Assembly: GCA_002733645.1 (NCBI GenBank)
Contig: NVWL01000014.1
Span: 1-64,000, forward strand
DNA length: 64,000 nucleotides
Origin: Oceanobacter sp.
GTDB lineage: Bacteria > Pseudomonadota > Gammaproteobacteria > Pseudomonadales > Oceanobacteraceae
Reading direction: 5' to 3'
Made by a program: the position numbers and the translations under genes. Positions 9,401 through 17,801 of this stretch are shown one piece after another. The notes beneath the pieces were generated by a model. The model was given only the letters and a program-made list of their open reading frames with translations, was not told the origin of the DNA and did not search any database. Every line of letters begins with the position of its first letter. The first letter of the stretch is position 1.

Positions 9401-10137
9401 GTTTCTTCAATCACTTTTTGGTTACGACGTTGCAACGAGCAATCACGTTCACCAAAGGCGGCGACATTGCCTTGGCCATCGCCAAAAATTTGCACTTCGA
9501 TATGGCGCGCTTTCTCGACAAATTTTTCTAAAAATACACCGTCGTTAGAAAAGTTATTCGCGCTTAGGCGTTTTACTGAATCAAACGCATCGCGTAATTC
9601 TTTTTCGCTGTAACACAGTTGCATGCCAATGCCACCACCACCGGCGGTGCTTTTTAGCATCACTGGGTAGCCAATGTGAGCAGCTTGGGTAACGGCGTCA
9701 TCAAGGTCTTTTAATAAGTCTGTGCCAGGGAGTAGTGGGGTATTACTTTGTTCGGCGAGTTCACGGGCGCGATGCTTAAGGCCGAAGTCTTTCATTTGTT
9801 GCGAATTTGGGCCTAAAAATACGATACCTGCGCTATCGCATGCGTCGGAAAAATCTGGATTTTCGCTTAAAAAGCCGTAACCCGGATGAATCGCTTCGGC
9901 GTTTGCCTCTTTGGCGATGGCTATTATTTTCTCTTGATTTAAGTAAGTGTCGGTCACGCTGCCACTGCCGAGGCTGTAGCTCTCGTCGGCGTGATGTACG
10001 TGCAGAGAGTGTTTGTCGGCTTCGTGGTAGACCACAACCGAGATGCAACCTAGCTCGCGTAGGGTACGAATAATACGAACGGCAATCGCCCCACGGTTGG
10101 CGATGAGTACTTTTTTAAACATGCCTGTGTTTTTCAT
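6442..10137 (-). CDS. biotin-dependent guanidine carboxylase (urea carboxylase family)
   Basis: ATP- and biotin-dependent carboxylase of 1231 residues. It has a biotin carboxylase module (about 1-455: MFKKVLIANRGAIAVRII, the ATP-grasp loop GGGGIGMQL near 170, EVNTRLQVEHGVTEE near 300), a KipA/AHS2-like domain from about 470, a KipI/AHS1-like domain from about 825, and a C-terminal biotin carrier with ESMKMEI (biotinyl Lys near 1195). No N-terminal amidase is fused, unlike yeast urea amidolyase. The two deiminase genes and two guanidine riboswitches ahead of it argue for guanidine rather than urea as substrate; the product would be carboxyguanidine. Start taken as the ATG at 10137 with GAGG six bases before it; ATG at 10122 also fits the conserved N-terminus. 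Confidence 0.88.
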   Translation of the reverse strand: MKNTGMFKKVLIANRGAIAVRIIRTLRELGCISVVVYHEADKHSLHVHHADESYSLGSGSVTDTYLNQEKIIAIAKEANAEAIHPGYGFLSENPDFSDACDSAGIVFLGPNSQQMKDFGLKHRARELAEQSNTPLLPGTDLLKDLDDAVTQAAHIGYPVMLKSTAGGGGIGMQLCYSEKELRDAFDSVKRLSANNFSNDGVFLEKFVEKARHIEVQIFGDGQGNVAAFGERDCSLQRRNQKVIEETPAPNISEATRKALHDTACRLGKSVNYRSAGTVEFIYDDASEAFYFLEVNTRLQVEHGVTEEVFNIDLVEWMIRLGAGETLPLNEYRVPVGHSIQARIYAEDPVKDFQPCAGLLSKVRWASKTNNLQSNLRHNLRHHLRIDTWVENGTQVPALFDPMLAKVIVTADTREEAIAQLHQALAASELYGIETNLLYVQHILADKDVLAGNVWTRKLNELSFQDPSIDVISAGTQTTIQDVPGRIGYWNVGIPPSGPFDDYSFRLGNRLLGNTDDCAGLEITLKGPVLKFGQATQVIMTGAETNATVLRTGLRNSEEISIDFYQVINLEAGDILDCGSVTGAGARAFLLIAGGIQCPEYLGSRSTFTLGQFGGHNGRSLLPGDVLHLLPPEDINNELPAVYDANLIPSIGNIWEVHVIYGPHGAPDFFTDDDIDTFFDADWEVHFNSSRTGVRLIGPKPDWARADGGEAGLHPSNIHDNAYAIGAIDFTGDMPVILGPDGPSLGGFVCPATVINADLWKLGQLKAGDKIKFVPVSHDTAVELATAQNASINSLTQTPAYTPSDKPSDTPKHLPSSIELQTISTDQHPTGVVYRPAGDNYLLIEYGPLQLDIRLRFRVHALMESLLLEDIDGIIEMTPGIRSLQIHYDSLSLSRDDLLTRLIAQEDKLGDLKNAEVPSRTVWLPLSWNDIACQQAVDKYVKSVRADAPWCPDNIEFIRRINGLDSIEDVKDIVFDASYLVMGLGDVYLGAPVATPVDPRHRLVTTKYNPARTWTAENSVGIGGAYMCIYGMEGPGGYQFIGRTLQMWNRHKQTKEFSQPWLLRFFDQIRFYEVSHDELTDIREEFPHGRYPIKIEEGTFNLDEYERFLSDEAEGISAFQTQRQQAFQQELEDWKAKGLLRFETDTGAIEDTDERPLQDGEFAIESHISGNVWQVLVTPGQHVEAGQPLLILESMKMEIEITAHKSGTVVELLREPGQGVSPGKALVVLTNR

Positions 10138-10150
10138 TATAGGCCTCAAG

Positions 10151-10195
10151 CCGGGCCGTCCCGGAAATCAATCAAATAACGGGTCGTCCCGTTAT
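10151..10195 (-). ncRNA. guanidine-II (mini-ykkC) riboswitch
   Basis: On the minus strand two small hairpins stand in tandem. The first is ATAACGGG-ACGA-CCCGTTAT (10195 to 10176). After an 11-nt linker comes CCGGG-ACGG-CCCGG (10164 to 10151). GC-rich stems with GGG/CCC closing and ACGR tetraloops in a pair are the defining features of the mini-ykkC/guanidine-II class, whose loops kiss when guanidine binds. The second hairpin abuts the GAGG ribosome binding site of the carboxylase gene, which suits translational control. It lies in the 97-bp gap between the deiminase gene and the carboxylase start. Confidence 0.88.
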
Positions 10196-10234
10196 GAATT
10201 AAATTAGTTAATTGTCTAATTAGTTAAGACAACA

Positions 10235-10873
<639 letters not shown>

Positions 10874-10883
10874 GATGGCCTCC

Positions 10884-11639
10884 TTATGCGTTAACTGGCT
10901 GAGCGTTAGTGGACATAAAATAATAGATGTCGTTGTTTTTAAATCCGCGCTGATTTTCACCACAAGCGTTTTTGCATTGGTCATCATCCGCAACCGGTTT
11001 AGCTTGGCTAAGTGCATAATGCACTGGTGCAACCGTGTATTCATCCGCATTGTTTAATGGATGCGGGCAGGTGTGCATCACAACGAGTGTGTCCATCTCA
11101 AAACGTAGAGTCACTTTTTTTCCTGCGCCGGAAGGGTTAGCCGCGTATTGCATATTGCCGTCTTCATCGGTGACGACTTTACTGAACAGGTTTAGGTTGG
11201 CCGCCATGTCTTTGCGGCCCAAACCGTATTTGGCTAGCTCAACCAGAAAAGCGTCGTAGCCGTTTTGTGTCCAGCCGTTAAGGGCGTCTTGATAGCTTTT
11301 TAAAGTCCACTTTTTTGCGAGGGTCGTTTTATTTAAGTTGCCACATACTGTGTCGTGCCAGCCGCAGTCGTCCTCAATAATGGAAGCAAAAATTCGCCCC
11401 ATATCGGAATACAAACAATGCCCCTGAGTGAGCTTAAAAGTGTGTTGGCATTTAAGCGTGTCGGGGGCGTTGTATTTTTCGAGAAGATTCTCAGGGTTAT
11501 AAAACAACATGCCTAAGTTAGCACCTCCATGAACATCCGTCAGAGTGAGCAGGGTGCCTTTGCGTACGCGCATAGACCAATGACAACCGCCACCGAGCGT
11601 GTCTTGGTAAATCGTATCGCCAAGTTGAAAATCAGACAT
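10884..11639 (-). CDS. carboxyguanidine deiminase subunit (DUF1989), operon-first
   Basis: Second DUF1989-type subunit, 251 residues, first gene of the guanidine operon. Conserved pieces are [20 protein letters not shown] near the N-terminus, [13 protein letters not shown], and the metal-site-like [11 protein letters not shown]. It resembles its neighbour only distantly, as expected for the two non-identical subunits. The chosen ATG (11639) has AGGAGAA seven bases upstream; an upstream extension to 11705 would run through a palindrome and is unlikely. Expression should depend on the guanidine-I riboswitch, whose aptamer ends about 170 nt before this start. Confidence 0.88.
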   Translation of the reverse strand: MSDFQLGDTIYQDTLGGGCHWSMRVRKGTLLTLTDVHGGANLGMLFYNPENLLEKYNAPDTLKCQHTFKLTQGHCLYSDMGRIFASIIEDDCGWHDTVCGNLNKTTLAKKWTLKSYQDALNGWTQNGYDAFLVELAKYGLGRKDMAANLNLFSKVVTDEDGNMQYAANPSGAGKKVTLRFEMDTLVVMHTCPHPLNNADEYTVAPVHYALSQAKPVADDDQCKNACGENQRGFKNNDIYYFMSTNAQPVNA

Positions 11640-11688
11640 GAGCTTCTCCTTTGTGTTTACGGAAGGCGCAGATGATGGCGCACGACAA

Positions 11689-11708
11689 CCAATGGTGTGC
11701 ACCATTGG
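11689..11708. repeat. 9-bp inverted repeat in the riboswitch-to-gene leader
   Basis: CCAATGGTG-TG-CACCATTGG: perfect 9-bp arms with a 2-nt spacer, about 50 nt upstream of the first deiminase gene on the transcribed leader. No T-run follows on the minus strand, so it is not an intrinsic terminator. It could be a protein operator or an RNA hairpin in the expression platform. Confidence 0.6.
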
Positions 11709-11810
11709 AGAAAGTGTTTTTGGTTAACAGATGAGGATGTGTCATTGCTGGCCTCGGTTCACGGTTTGATTCATTGACACAGGCACGGGCTAGCATGCTT
11801 ATGTTTCCTG

Positions 11811-11935
11811 ATCTCCCGGGCTTTTATCCCGCCGTGTAACCTGCCAGTACGCTGCTGGAGGTCGGTCACTCTCGGTCCAGTCGCTTCTGCTAATTAGATT
11901 GTTCACATCTAAACAGAAGCCGGAACCCTAGTGCC
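11811..11935 (-). ncRNA. guanidine-I (ykkC) riboswitch
   Basis: Read on the minus strand this contains the hallmark ykkC blocks in order: CTAGGGTTCCG at the 5' end, then an inserted stem (GGCTTCTG pairing with CAGAAGC), ACTGGACCGAGAG, and ACACGGCGGGATAAAAGC followed by CCGGGAGA at the 3' end. These match the guanidine-I aptamer closely. The genes downstream are guanidine carboxylation genes, which argues against the ppGpp or PRPP variants of the ykkC fold. It sits between a sigma-54 promoter match and the first deiminase gene. Confidence 0.95.
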
Positions 11936-11998
11936 CTTATTGCGAAGCGGTGATGGATGTTCACGGCTTACTTAAGTGCGTCGTTGTTGTTCAGTGAA

Positions 11999-12013
11999 GC
12001 GAAACCTGTGCCA
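11999..12013 (-). promoter_or_regulatory. sigma-54 promoter, guanidine operon
   Basis: On the minus strand TGGCACAGGTTTCGC: the -24 TGGCAC is exact, and GC of the -12 element follows with the required 10-nt spacing after GG. Transcription would begin near 11987, about 50 nt before the riboswitch. Sigma-54 use suits a nitrogen-starvation operon. Confidence 0.72.
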
Positions 12014-12141
12014 GCTTGTCCATTTTTTCGGCAAGTTTCATGGTGGTCGCATCACCTATATAGGAATACCGCTGATGGCGATGTTTTTCAAGTGTATGAG
12101 AGTTAATGACATGCGCTTAATTTGCACCAAGGTTGCACATT

Positions 12142-12158
12142 CGCACTGAGAGAGTGCA
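12142..12158. promoter_or_regulatory. candidate NtrC enhancer site
   Basis: CGCACTGAGAGAGTGCA is a 17-bp near-palindrome of the form GCAC-N7-GTGC, like the enterobacterial NtrC site. It lies between the two divergent sigma-54 promoter matches, about 130 bp from the minus one and 170 bp from the plus one, within normal enhancer range for both. A nearby TGCACC...TTGCA (12123-12137) may be a weaker second site. Confidence 0.62.
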
Positions 12159-12328
12159 CTAAAATACAGATTAGATCGCACCTGTCGATCAAAATGGGTT
12201 GCGCAAATGCTCGCAATGACAAACTTAACAAAATATCTAACTGCATGTTTTATCAACATTATTTTTGCGTATGAATCTGATTTTTGCGCCCAATGTCGGG
12301 CTTAAGGGTATCCCTTCATGGTTTTGGC

Positions 12329-12344
12329 TGGCACAGCCAGTGCT
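12329..12344 (+). promoter_or_regulatory. sigma-54 promoter, transporter operon
   Basis: TGGCACAGCCAGTGCT: -24 TGGCAC exact, -12 TGC with correct spacing. Predicted transcription start near 12355, giving a leader of about 67 nt before the ABC transporter genes. No riboswitch is seen in that leader. Confidence 0.75.
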
Positions 12345-12421
12345 TTATTGAATATTACGAACTTTTAAAAACGTAATACTCAATCGAGCTTTACCTAACT
12401 TTGTATTTGGAGACTCTCCCT

Positions 12422-13408
12422 ATGTCTATTAAGAAAAAACTACTCGCAGGTGCACTCGCAGGATTGTTTAGTACAGGCTTGCTTGGTGCAGCAGGCGCAA
12501 ATGCTGAGCCGTTAAAAATCGGTTACAGCGACTGGCCGGGTTGGGTGGCATGGGAGATTGCGATTGAAAAAGACATGTTTGAGGAAGCTGGTGTCGAAGT
12601 GCAATTTGAGTGGTTTGATTACGTTGCTAGTATGGATGCCTTTGCCGCAGGTCAATTAGATGCTGTGGCCATGACCAATGGCGATGCTTTGGTTACTGGT
12701 GCAACCGGCGCGCAAAATGTGATGATCTTGATTAATGACTACTCCAATGGCAACGACATGGTGGTCGCGGCTCCGGGTATTGATTCAATCGAAGAGTTAA
12801 AAGGCAAAAAAGTTGGTGTTGAAATTGGGTTTGTTGGTCACCTTCTTTTGCTCAATGCTTTAAAAGAAGCGGGCATGAGCGAAACCGATGTCGAGCTAGT
12901 GAATGTCCCTACTAACGAAACACCTCAAGTCCTTGCTTCTGGCGATGTGGATGCCATCGTGGCATGGCAGCCAAATTCAGGTCAGGCACTGACGATGGTA
13001 CCGGGCGCGAAGCGTATTTACTCAAGCGCTGATGAACCGGGTCTAATTTATGACGTGCTTGCGGTTTCTCCGGGCAGCCTAGCGCAACATAAAGCAGAAT
13101 GGCTTAAGGTTATGAAAGTATGGTACCAAGCGGTGGCGTACCTAAAAGACCCTAAAACTCGTGACGAAGCCATCAGTATTATGGCGGCTCGTGTAGGTAT
13201 TCCGGCAGAAGAGTACAAAAGCTTTATTGCGGGTACAAAAATCTTAACGTTGGAAGAAGCCAAGCCATTTATGAAGAAAACCAAAGGGTTTGATTCGTTA
13301 TACGGTTCGACTGAAATCGCTGACGTATTTAACGTCGCGAATGATGTATACGCCGAAGGCCAAGAGGTTGATTCATACATCGACTCATCATTACTTGATG
13401 CCCTGTAA
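12422..13408 (+). CDS. ABC transporter substrate-binding protein (NMT1/SsuA-like)
   Basis: Periplasmic binding protein of the nitrate/sulfonate/taurine type. The ATG at 12422 ([10 protein letters not shown]) is preceded by GGAG and opens a signal peptide cleaved near ANA-EPLKIG; an upstream TTG at 12401 is rejected. The mature part shows the family fold: [68 protein letters not shown] and [13 protein letters not shown]. Position in a sigma-54 operon divergent from guanidine genes suggests uptake of guanidine or another small nitrogen compound. Binding proteins of this family next to guanidine-I-controlled genes are common. The ligand is inferred only from context. Confidence 0.88.
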   Translation: MSIKKKLLAGALAGLFSTGLLGAAGANAEPLKIGYSDWPGWVAWEIAIEKDMFEEAGVEVQFEWFDYVASMDAFAAGQLDAVAMTNGDALVTGATGAQNVMILINDYSNGNDMVVAAPGIDSIEELKGKKVGVEIGFVGHLLLLNALKEAGMSETDVELVNVPTNETPQVLASGDVDAIVAWQPNSGQALTMVPGAKRIYSSADEPGLIYDVLAVSPGSLAQHKAEWLKVMKVWYQAVAYLKDPKTRDEAISIMAARVGIPAEEYKSFIAGTKILTLEEAKPFMKKTKGFDSLYGSTEIADVFNVANDVYAEGQEVDSYIDSSLLDAL

Positions 13409-13417
13409 TCGACTTTC

Positions 13418-13543
13418 ACACTGATCGGTAGGTACTCAATATGGATCAGTGTATTTGAAGAAAATCGTCAATATATTGAGAGCTCATTCAATAATTGTCA
13501 CTGAAATATAAATCAGAACCGCTGATAGCCTGTCGGCGGTTCT
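13418..13543 (+). promoter_or_regulatory. two hairpins between binding-protein and permease genes
   Basis: The 285-bp gap holds no gene. It carries ACACTGATC...GATCAGTGT (13418-13426 with 13444-13452) and AGAACCGC...GCGGTTCT (13515-13522 with 13536-13543). Neither is followed by a T-run. Such structures commonly protect or partially terminate the upstream message so that binding protein exceeds permease and ATPase. Confidence 0.5.
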
Positions 13544-13693
13544 ACTCAACACCTCATCTTTTGTCATACGTGACACACATATAATTTTCTTGAATATGCC
13601 TTAGTCGGTAGGGGATGAATCAGCTCAATGTTTGTTATTTGCTGTTGTAATTGCCAATTTTCAAAAACTATATCGTGAAAATAGGAAGTCGAT

Positions 13694-14638
13694 ATGCCCT
13701 TACTTTCTGTGAATAAAAGAATGGAGCCGAGCAATCGAAAACTTGTAACCCTTGCAAGTTTTGGATTGCCGATTCTATTGTGGACACTCATCAGTTATGT
13801 CCCTTTTCTTTGGCATCCGCAAGTGAAGGTGACAGAGCCTGGGTCGGTGAGTTACTTTCGCGAAGATATGCTGGTAGATAAAGAATTATTTTATCAAGAG
13901 CTGGATAAAGCCGAGCAGACGAATGCAGCACTTCCACAAGGTGATCCAGCCAACCCGGTCTATTTACCGGCGCCACATGAAGTCATAACCGCGTTTTATA
14001 CCTCGTTTACCACTGAGCCGAAAAGGCGCAGTGAAAATTGGCTGCATGAGAGCTTGTGGTCCAGTATTCAGGTAATCTTCTGGGGATTCGTACTATCGTC
14101 AATTATCGGTATCCCGATGGGTATCTTGGCCGGAACCTACGACTTCTTTTCGCGCTTATTTGAACCTTTTATAGAGTTCTTCCGCTATTTACCCGCGCCT
14201 GCGTTTGGCGCACTTGCCGTAGCGATTCTTGGAATTTATCAAGCACCAAAAATTGCCATTATTTTTATTGGTACCTTCTTTCAACAAGTACTCGTGGTGG
14301 CGAATACCACACGCAAACTAGACCCTTCCTTGTTAGAAGCGGCGCAAACATTAGGTGCTAAGAACAAATCCATGCTCTTTCGGGTGGTACTGCCAGGAAT
14401 TTTACCTGATTTATATCGCGACACCCGAATTCTACTCGGTTGGGCGTGGACGTATTTGATCGTCGCTGAATTGATTGGTACTAGCTCAGGGATTACTTGG
14501 TTTATTACTCAGCAAGCACGCTACAAGAATTTTGATAACGTGTTCGCCGCCATCATCATCATTGGAATCATGGGCTTAACCATCGACCTATTGTTGGCTT
14601 GGTTGGGTCGTCGTTTATTTCCTTGGCAGAAAAATTAA
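13694..14638 (+). CDS. ABC transporter permease (SsuC/TauC/NrtB-like)
   Basis: Inner-membrane permease of 314 residues. TM1 lies near residues 20-38. An insertion of about 70 residues with acidic and Pro-rich sequence follows before the typical permease core, whose helices start near residue 120. The EAA loop that contacts the ATPase is EAAQTLGAKNKSMLFRVVLPGILPD. The periplasmic insertion after TM1 is longer than in SsuC or TauC and resembles some nitrate/urea-linked permeases. It is followed by the ATPase gene after 12 bp. Confidence 0.9.
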   Translation: MPLLSVNKRMEPSNRKLVTLASFGLPILLWTLISYVPFLWHPQVKVTEPGSVSYFREDMLVDKELFYQELDKAEQTNAALPQGDPANPVYLPAPHEVITAFYTSFTTEPKRRSENWLHESLWSSIQVIFWGFVLSSIIGIPMGILAGTYDFFSRLFEPFIEFFRYLPAPAFGALAVAILGIYQAPKIAIIFIGTFFQQVLVVANTTRKLDPSLLEAAQTLGAKNKSMLFRVVLPGILPDLYRDTRILLGWAWTYLIVAELIGTSSGITWFITQQARYKNFDNVFAAIIIIGIMGLTIDLLLAWLGRRLFPWQKN

Positions 14639-14650
14639 GAGGCTTGTGCT

Positions 14651-15571
14651 ATGAAACATCTCAATCTCCCCAGCTATCTTGATCAAGCGCCAGAAGTAAA
14701 AGATCGGTTTGATCGTATTAAGCAGCGCCCGGTGACGTTAGAAGTTAAAAACTTAAATAAGCATTTTAAAAGCACACAAGGTGGCCAAGAAAAAACCGTC
14801 ACCGCACTCAAAGACGTTAATTTGAAAATTCACAAACGCGAATTTGTCTGTGTGATTGGGCCGTCAGGTTGCGGTAAATCGACACTGATTAGAATTCTTG
14901 CCGGGTTAGAGCAAGCGTCTGCGGGGCAAGTGCTTCTTAACGGTGAGGAAGTGACTAAGCCTGGCCCTGAACGCGGTATGGTGTTTCAGGGGTATACATT
15001 ATTCCCTTGGTTAACAGTCAAAGAAAACATCATGTTCGGCTTGCGTGAAAGTGGCTATGACAAAGGCACAGCAGAAGGTGAGGCACGTGAATGGATTAAT
15101 TTGATTGGTCTTGAGCGTTTTGAAAATAATTATCCACATCAATTATCAGGTGGTATGAAGCAGCGTGTTGCTATTGCCCGAGCATTAGCGAACCGCCCTA
15201 AAATCTTGTTAATGGACGAGCCATTTGGGGCACTTGATGCACAAACTCGCGCAAAAATGCAGGCGTACTTATTAGAGATTTGGAAAAACATCGATATCAC
15301 CGTGTTTTTTATTACCCATGATCTTGATGAAGCTGTGTACCTGGCGGATCGTATTCTCGTACTGAAAGCCAACCCTGGCGAAGTGCAAGAGCTTGTGGAA
15401 GTACCCGTGCCGCAACCCCGTTCGCCTGAGCAGTTTTTAAGCCCTGAATTTTTGGCCACGAAACAACATATCGAAGACTTGATTCATCCTCCGGTAGAAG
15501 ACGATGACGACGACCACCTGAATCTTGTGCGCATGGTGCATGTTAACGACGACGTCGGCAGTGTCTTTTAA
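14651..15571 (+). CDS. ABC transporter ATP-binding protein (SsuB/TauB/NrtD-like)
   Basis: Cytoplasmic ATPase powering the transporter, 306 residues. It has an N-terminal lead of about 35 residues, Walker [11 protein letters not shown]-loop [10 protein letters not shown], signature LSGGMKQR, Walker [12 protein letters not shown] and H-loop FITHDLDEA. The C-terminal 50 residues carry an unusual acidic stretch ([10 protein letters not shown]) after the core. Usual length in the family is 250-270, so the extra comes from both ends. Confidence 0.92.
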   Translation: MKHLNLPSYLDQAPEVKDRFDRIKQRPVTLEVKNLNKHFKSTQGGQEKTVTALKDVNLKIHKREFVCVIGPSGCGKSTLIRILAGLEQASAGQVLLNGEEVTKPGPERGMVFQGYTLFPWLTVKENIMFGLRESGYDKGTAEGEAREWINLIGLERFENNYPHQLSGGMKQRVAIARALANRPKILLMDEPFGALDAQTRAKMQAYLLEIWKNIDITVFFITHDLDEAVYLADRILVLKANPGEVQELVEVPVPQPRSPEQFLSPEFLATKQHIEDLIHPPVEDDDDDHLNLVRMVHVNDDVGSVF

Positions 15572-15583
15572 TTAGGGGTGTTT

Positions 15584-16357
15584 ATGAATCAATTAAGTCA
15601 TATGACCTGGGAAGAAGTCGCGAGTGCTGTCAAAGGTGGTGTGCAAACCGCAGTATTGCCCATCGGTGCCACTGAGCAACATGGCCCACATTTGGGCTGT
15701 GGAATGGACGCCGCCATTGCCCATACCTTGTGTTACGACGTAGCGAAAGATACGGACGTTATTTTGCTTCCCACCTTACCTTATGGATGTTCGATAGGGC
15801 ATTCAAAACGCTGGCCAGGCACCCTGGCACTTAGCCCTAAAACATTAATTGATGTGATTACTGACCTTGGTGATTGGGTGGTATCAGCAGGGATTCGTCG
15901 TTTATTAATTGTGAATGGCCATGTCACGAATGATGCGCCTTTACGGTGTGCGCTGGAAATATTACGGGCTAAGCACGATGGCTTTATGGTGGCGATTGTA
16001 CCGACCGCGCAAGTATCGCCACGCGTTCGAGAAGCACACTTTGCAGACGCTGAAGACTGGCATGCAAACGATGCAGAAACTGCCTTAATGATGCACTTAC
16101 ATCCTGAGATAGTGCGCCCTGAAAAGTTAACAGCGGCGGACGATCCAGATCGAACAGACGGCTGTGTTTTCAGCCATCCTGTGAATCGCACTAGTACCAA
16201 CGGTGTGACCGGAATGCCATCCGCTGCCACGGCAGAAAAAGGCGAAATGTTATACCAATACATGCGCGAGGACCTGACAGCATTGATACGTAAGGCGATC
16301 ACGGAAGAGGCACCGCTGAATATCAGTTACGAAAAATCTATTTTAAACGAACTTTGA
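15584..16357 (+). CDS. creatininase-family amidohydrolase
   Basis: Metal-dependent hydrolase of the creatininase/FAPy deformylase/MftE superfamily, 257 residues. The metal-binding block TEQHGPHLGCGMDAA keeps the E-x-H and the downstream Asp at the exact creatininase spacing (Glu31, His33, Asp42). NGHVTND supplies the next His, and WHANDAETALMM matches the late Glu motif. Creatininase itself has a Glu two residues after the NGH His; here it is Thr, so creatinine is not an assured substrate. ATG at 15584 with AGGGG is preferred to GTG at 15578. Within this nitrogen operon it probably opens or deaminates an amide-type product of the imported compound. Confidence 0.85.
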   Translation: MNQLSHMTWEEVASAVKGGVQTAVLPIGATEQHGPHLGCGMDAAIAHTLCYDVAKDTDVILLPTLPYGCSIGHSKRWPGTLALSPKTLIDVITDLGDWVVSAGIRRLLIVNGHVTNDAPLRCALEILRAKHDGFMVAIVPTAQVSPRVREAHFADAEDWHANDAETALMMHLHPEIVRPEKLTAADDPDRTDGCVFSHPVNRTSTNGVTGMPSAATAEKGEMLYQYMREDLTALIRKAITEEAPLNISYEKSILNEL

Positions 16358-16393
16358 TAGAGCATTTTTTATAGGCTCAAAGGTGAAAGAGAA

Positions 16394-17764
16394 ATGATCG
16401 AGATTAAATCGGACAGTGAAATCAGCAGAATTCAGGAAGAGCTGCAAAAAAAAGGCGTGAAATACTGCATGGGTAACTATGTGGATATTCATGGCATTCC
16501 GAAAGGTAAGGTAGTTCCATTATCTCACCTACATCATATGGCTCACGGTTCGGAACTCTACACTGGTTATGCACTCGATGGTTTAGGCCAAGCACCTAAC
16601 GACGATGAAATTGCCTCGGTGCCCGATCTTGATCATATTATTCAAATGCCGTGGCAGCCTGAAATTGCTTGGATGCCTGCAGATAATACCTTGTATGGCG
16701 AGCCTTACATGTTAAGCACGCGGGTATTGTTGAAATCTATTTTAAAGCAAGCCGCCGACATGGGCTTTGGTATGAATCTCGGCATTGAGGCCGAAGTGTT
16801 TTTATTGAAAAAAAACGAAAATGGCAAACTGCAAATCCCTGATCCAGACGACAAACTGAAAAAAGCCTGTTACGACACTCGTGCCTTCTTAAGTAACTTT
16901 ACATGGCTCGATAAAATGGCGACCAGCATTGATGACCTTGGTTGGGGTTTGTATTCGTTTGACCACGAAGACGCCAATGGCCAGTTTGAATTCGACTTTA
17001 ATTACGCGGATGCAATTACCAGTTGCGATCGTTTTACCTTTTTGAAAATGATGGCCAAAGAATACGCCAAAGAAGAAGGTTTGTTGGCTACTTTTATGCC
17101 CAAACCGTTCTCAAATCGTACCGGCACCGGCGCGCACTTTAATATGTCGCTGTACGATATTGAAACCAAAGAGAACCTGTTTCAGTGTCAGAAATCAGAT
17201 GATCCGAATGGCTTAGGGTTAACTCAGTTAGGTTACCAATTTATTGCCGGTATTTTGAAACACGGCCCAGCATTGTGTGCTGTGTTTGCACCGACCGTGA
17301 ATTCCTATAAGCGTTTAGTTCGCCAAGGGGATATGCCGTACTTTACCTGGGCGCCGGTATTTAACTCATTTGGTTCTAATAACCGTACTAACTCGGTTCG
17401 TGTTCCCATGGGCGGCGGGCGTTGTGAGTCGCGTAATGCTGATGGTGCAACGAACCCTTACCTTGCAGCCGCCTTGGCATTAGCCGCCGGTTTACAGGGT
17501 ATACGTGAGGGGTTAGATCCGGGCAAGCCTCAAGAAACCAATTTGTACGATTTATCTGAAGCGGAGCGTGAAGAAAAAGGTATCGGCTTTTTACCGCGCA
17601 CATTGGATGAGGCTGTCACGGCGTTTGAAAATGATCCATTCGTAGAAGAGGTACTTGGTAAAGGCTTACGCGATGAATTTATTCGCTACAAGCGTGAGGA
17701 GTGGAATGAATATCATCGCTCGGTCAGTGAATGGGAAATTGAAAAATACAGTCATCTTTTTTAA
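16394..17764 (+). CDS. glnT: GlnT-type (type III) glutamine synthetase / glutamate-amine ligase
   Basis: ATP-dependent ligase of 456 residues in the GlnA superfamily. Catalytic landmarks are [31 protein letters not shown] and the C-terminal [18 protein letters not shown][14 protein letters not shown]. The RVPMGGGR form typifies the GlnT/gamma-glutamylmethylamide synthetase branch rather than housekeeping GlnA. The ETNLYDL segment resembles the adenylylation loop of GlnA. It would fix ammonia, or a small amine, released by the neighbouring hydrolase onto glutamate. The specific amine cannot be told from sequence. Confidence 0.87.
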   Translation: MIEIKSDSEISRIQEELQKKGVKYCMGNYVDIHGIPKGKVVPLSHLHHMAHGSELYTGYALDGLGQAPNDDEIASVPDLDHIIQMPWQPEIAWMPADNTLYGEPYMLSTRVLLKSILKQAADMGFGMNLGIEAEVFLLKKNENGKLQIPDPDDKLKKACYDTRAFLSNFTWLDKMATSIDDLGWGLYSFDHEDANGQFEFDFNYADAITSCDRFTFLKMMAKEYAKEEGLLATFMPKPFSNRTGTGAHFNMSLYDIETKENLFQCQKSDDPNGLGLTQLGYQFIAGILKHGPALCAVFAPTVNSYKRLVRQGDMPYFTWAPVFNSFGSNNRTNSVRVPMGGGRCESRNADGATNPYLAAALALAAGLQGIREGLDPGKPQETNLYDLSEAEREEKGIGFLPRTLDEAVTAFENDPFVEEVLGKGLRDEFIRYKREEWNEYHRSVSEWEIEKYSHLF

Positions 17765-17801
17765 TCAGAGGTGCCTTAGATAAGACAAGGAATAAAATGT
17801 T

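Noticed and set aside
6442-10137. Plain urea carboxylase assignment
   Set aside because: Family-level similarity alone allows it, but two guanidine riboswitches and the DUF1989 pair in the same operon favour guanidine.
11689-11708. Palindrome considered as the riboswitch terminator
   Set aside because: No T-run follows on the transcribed strand, so it was kept only as an inverted repeat of unknown role.
12056-12259. Open frame of 67 codons on the minus strand in the divergent promoter region
   Set aside because: It overlaps the NtrC-like palindrome, has no ribosome binding site and unlikely composition; the region is better explained as regulatory.
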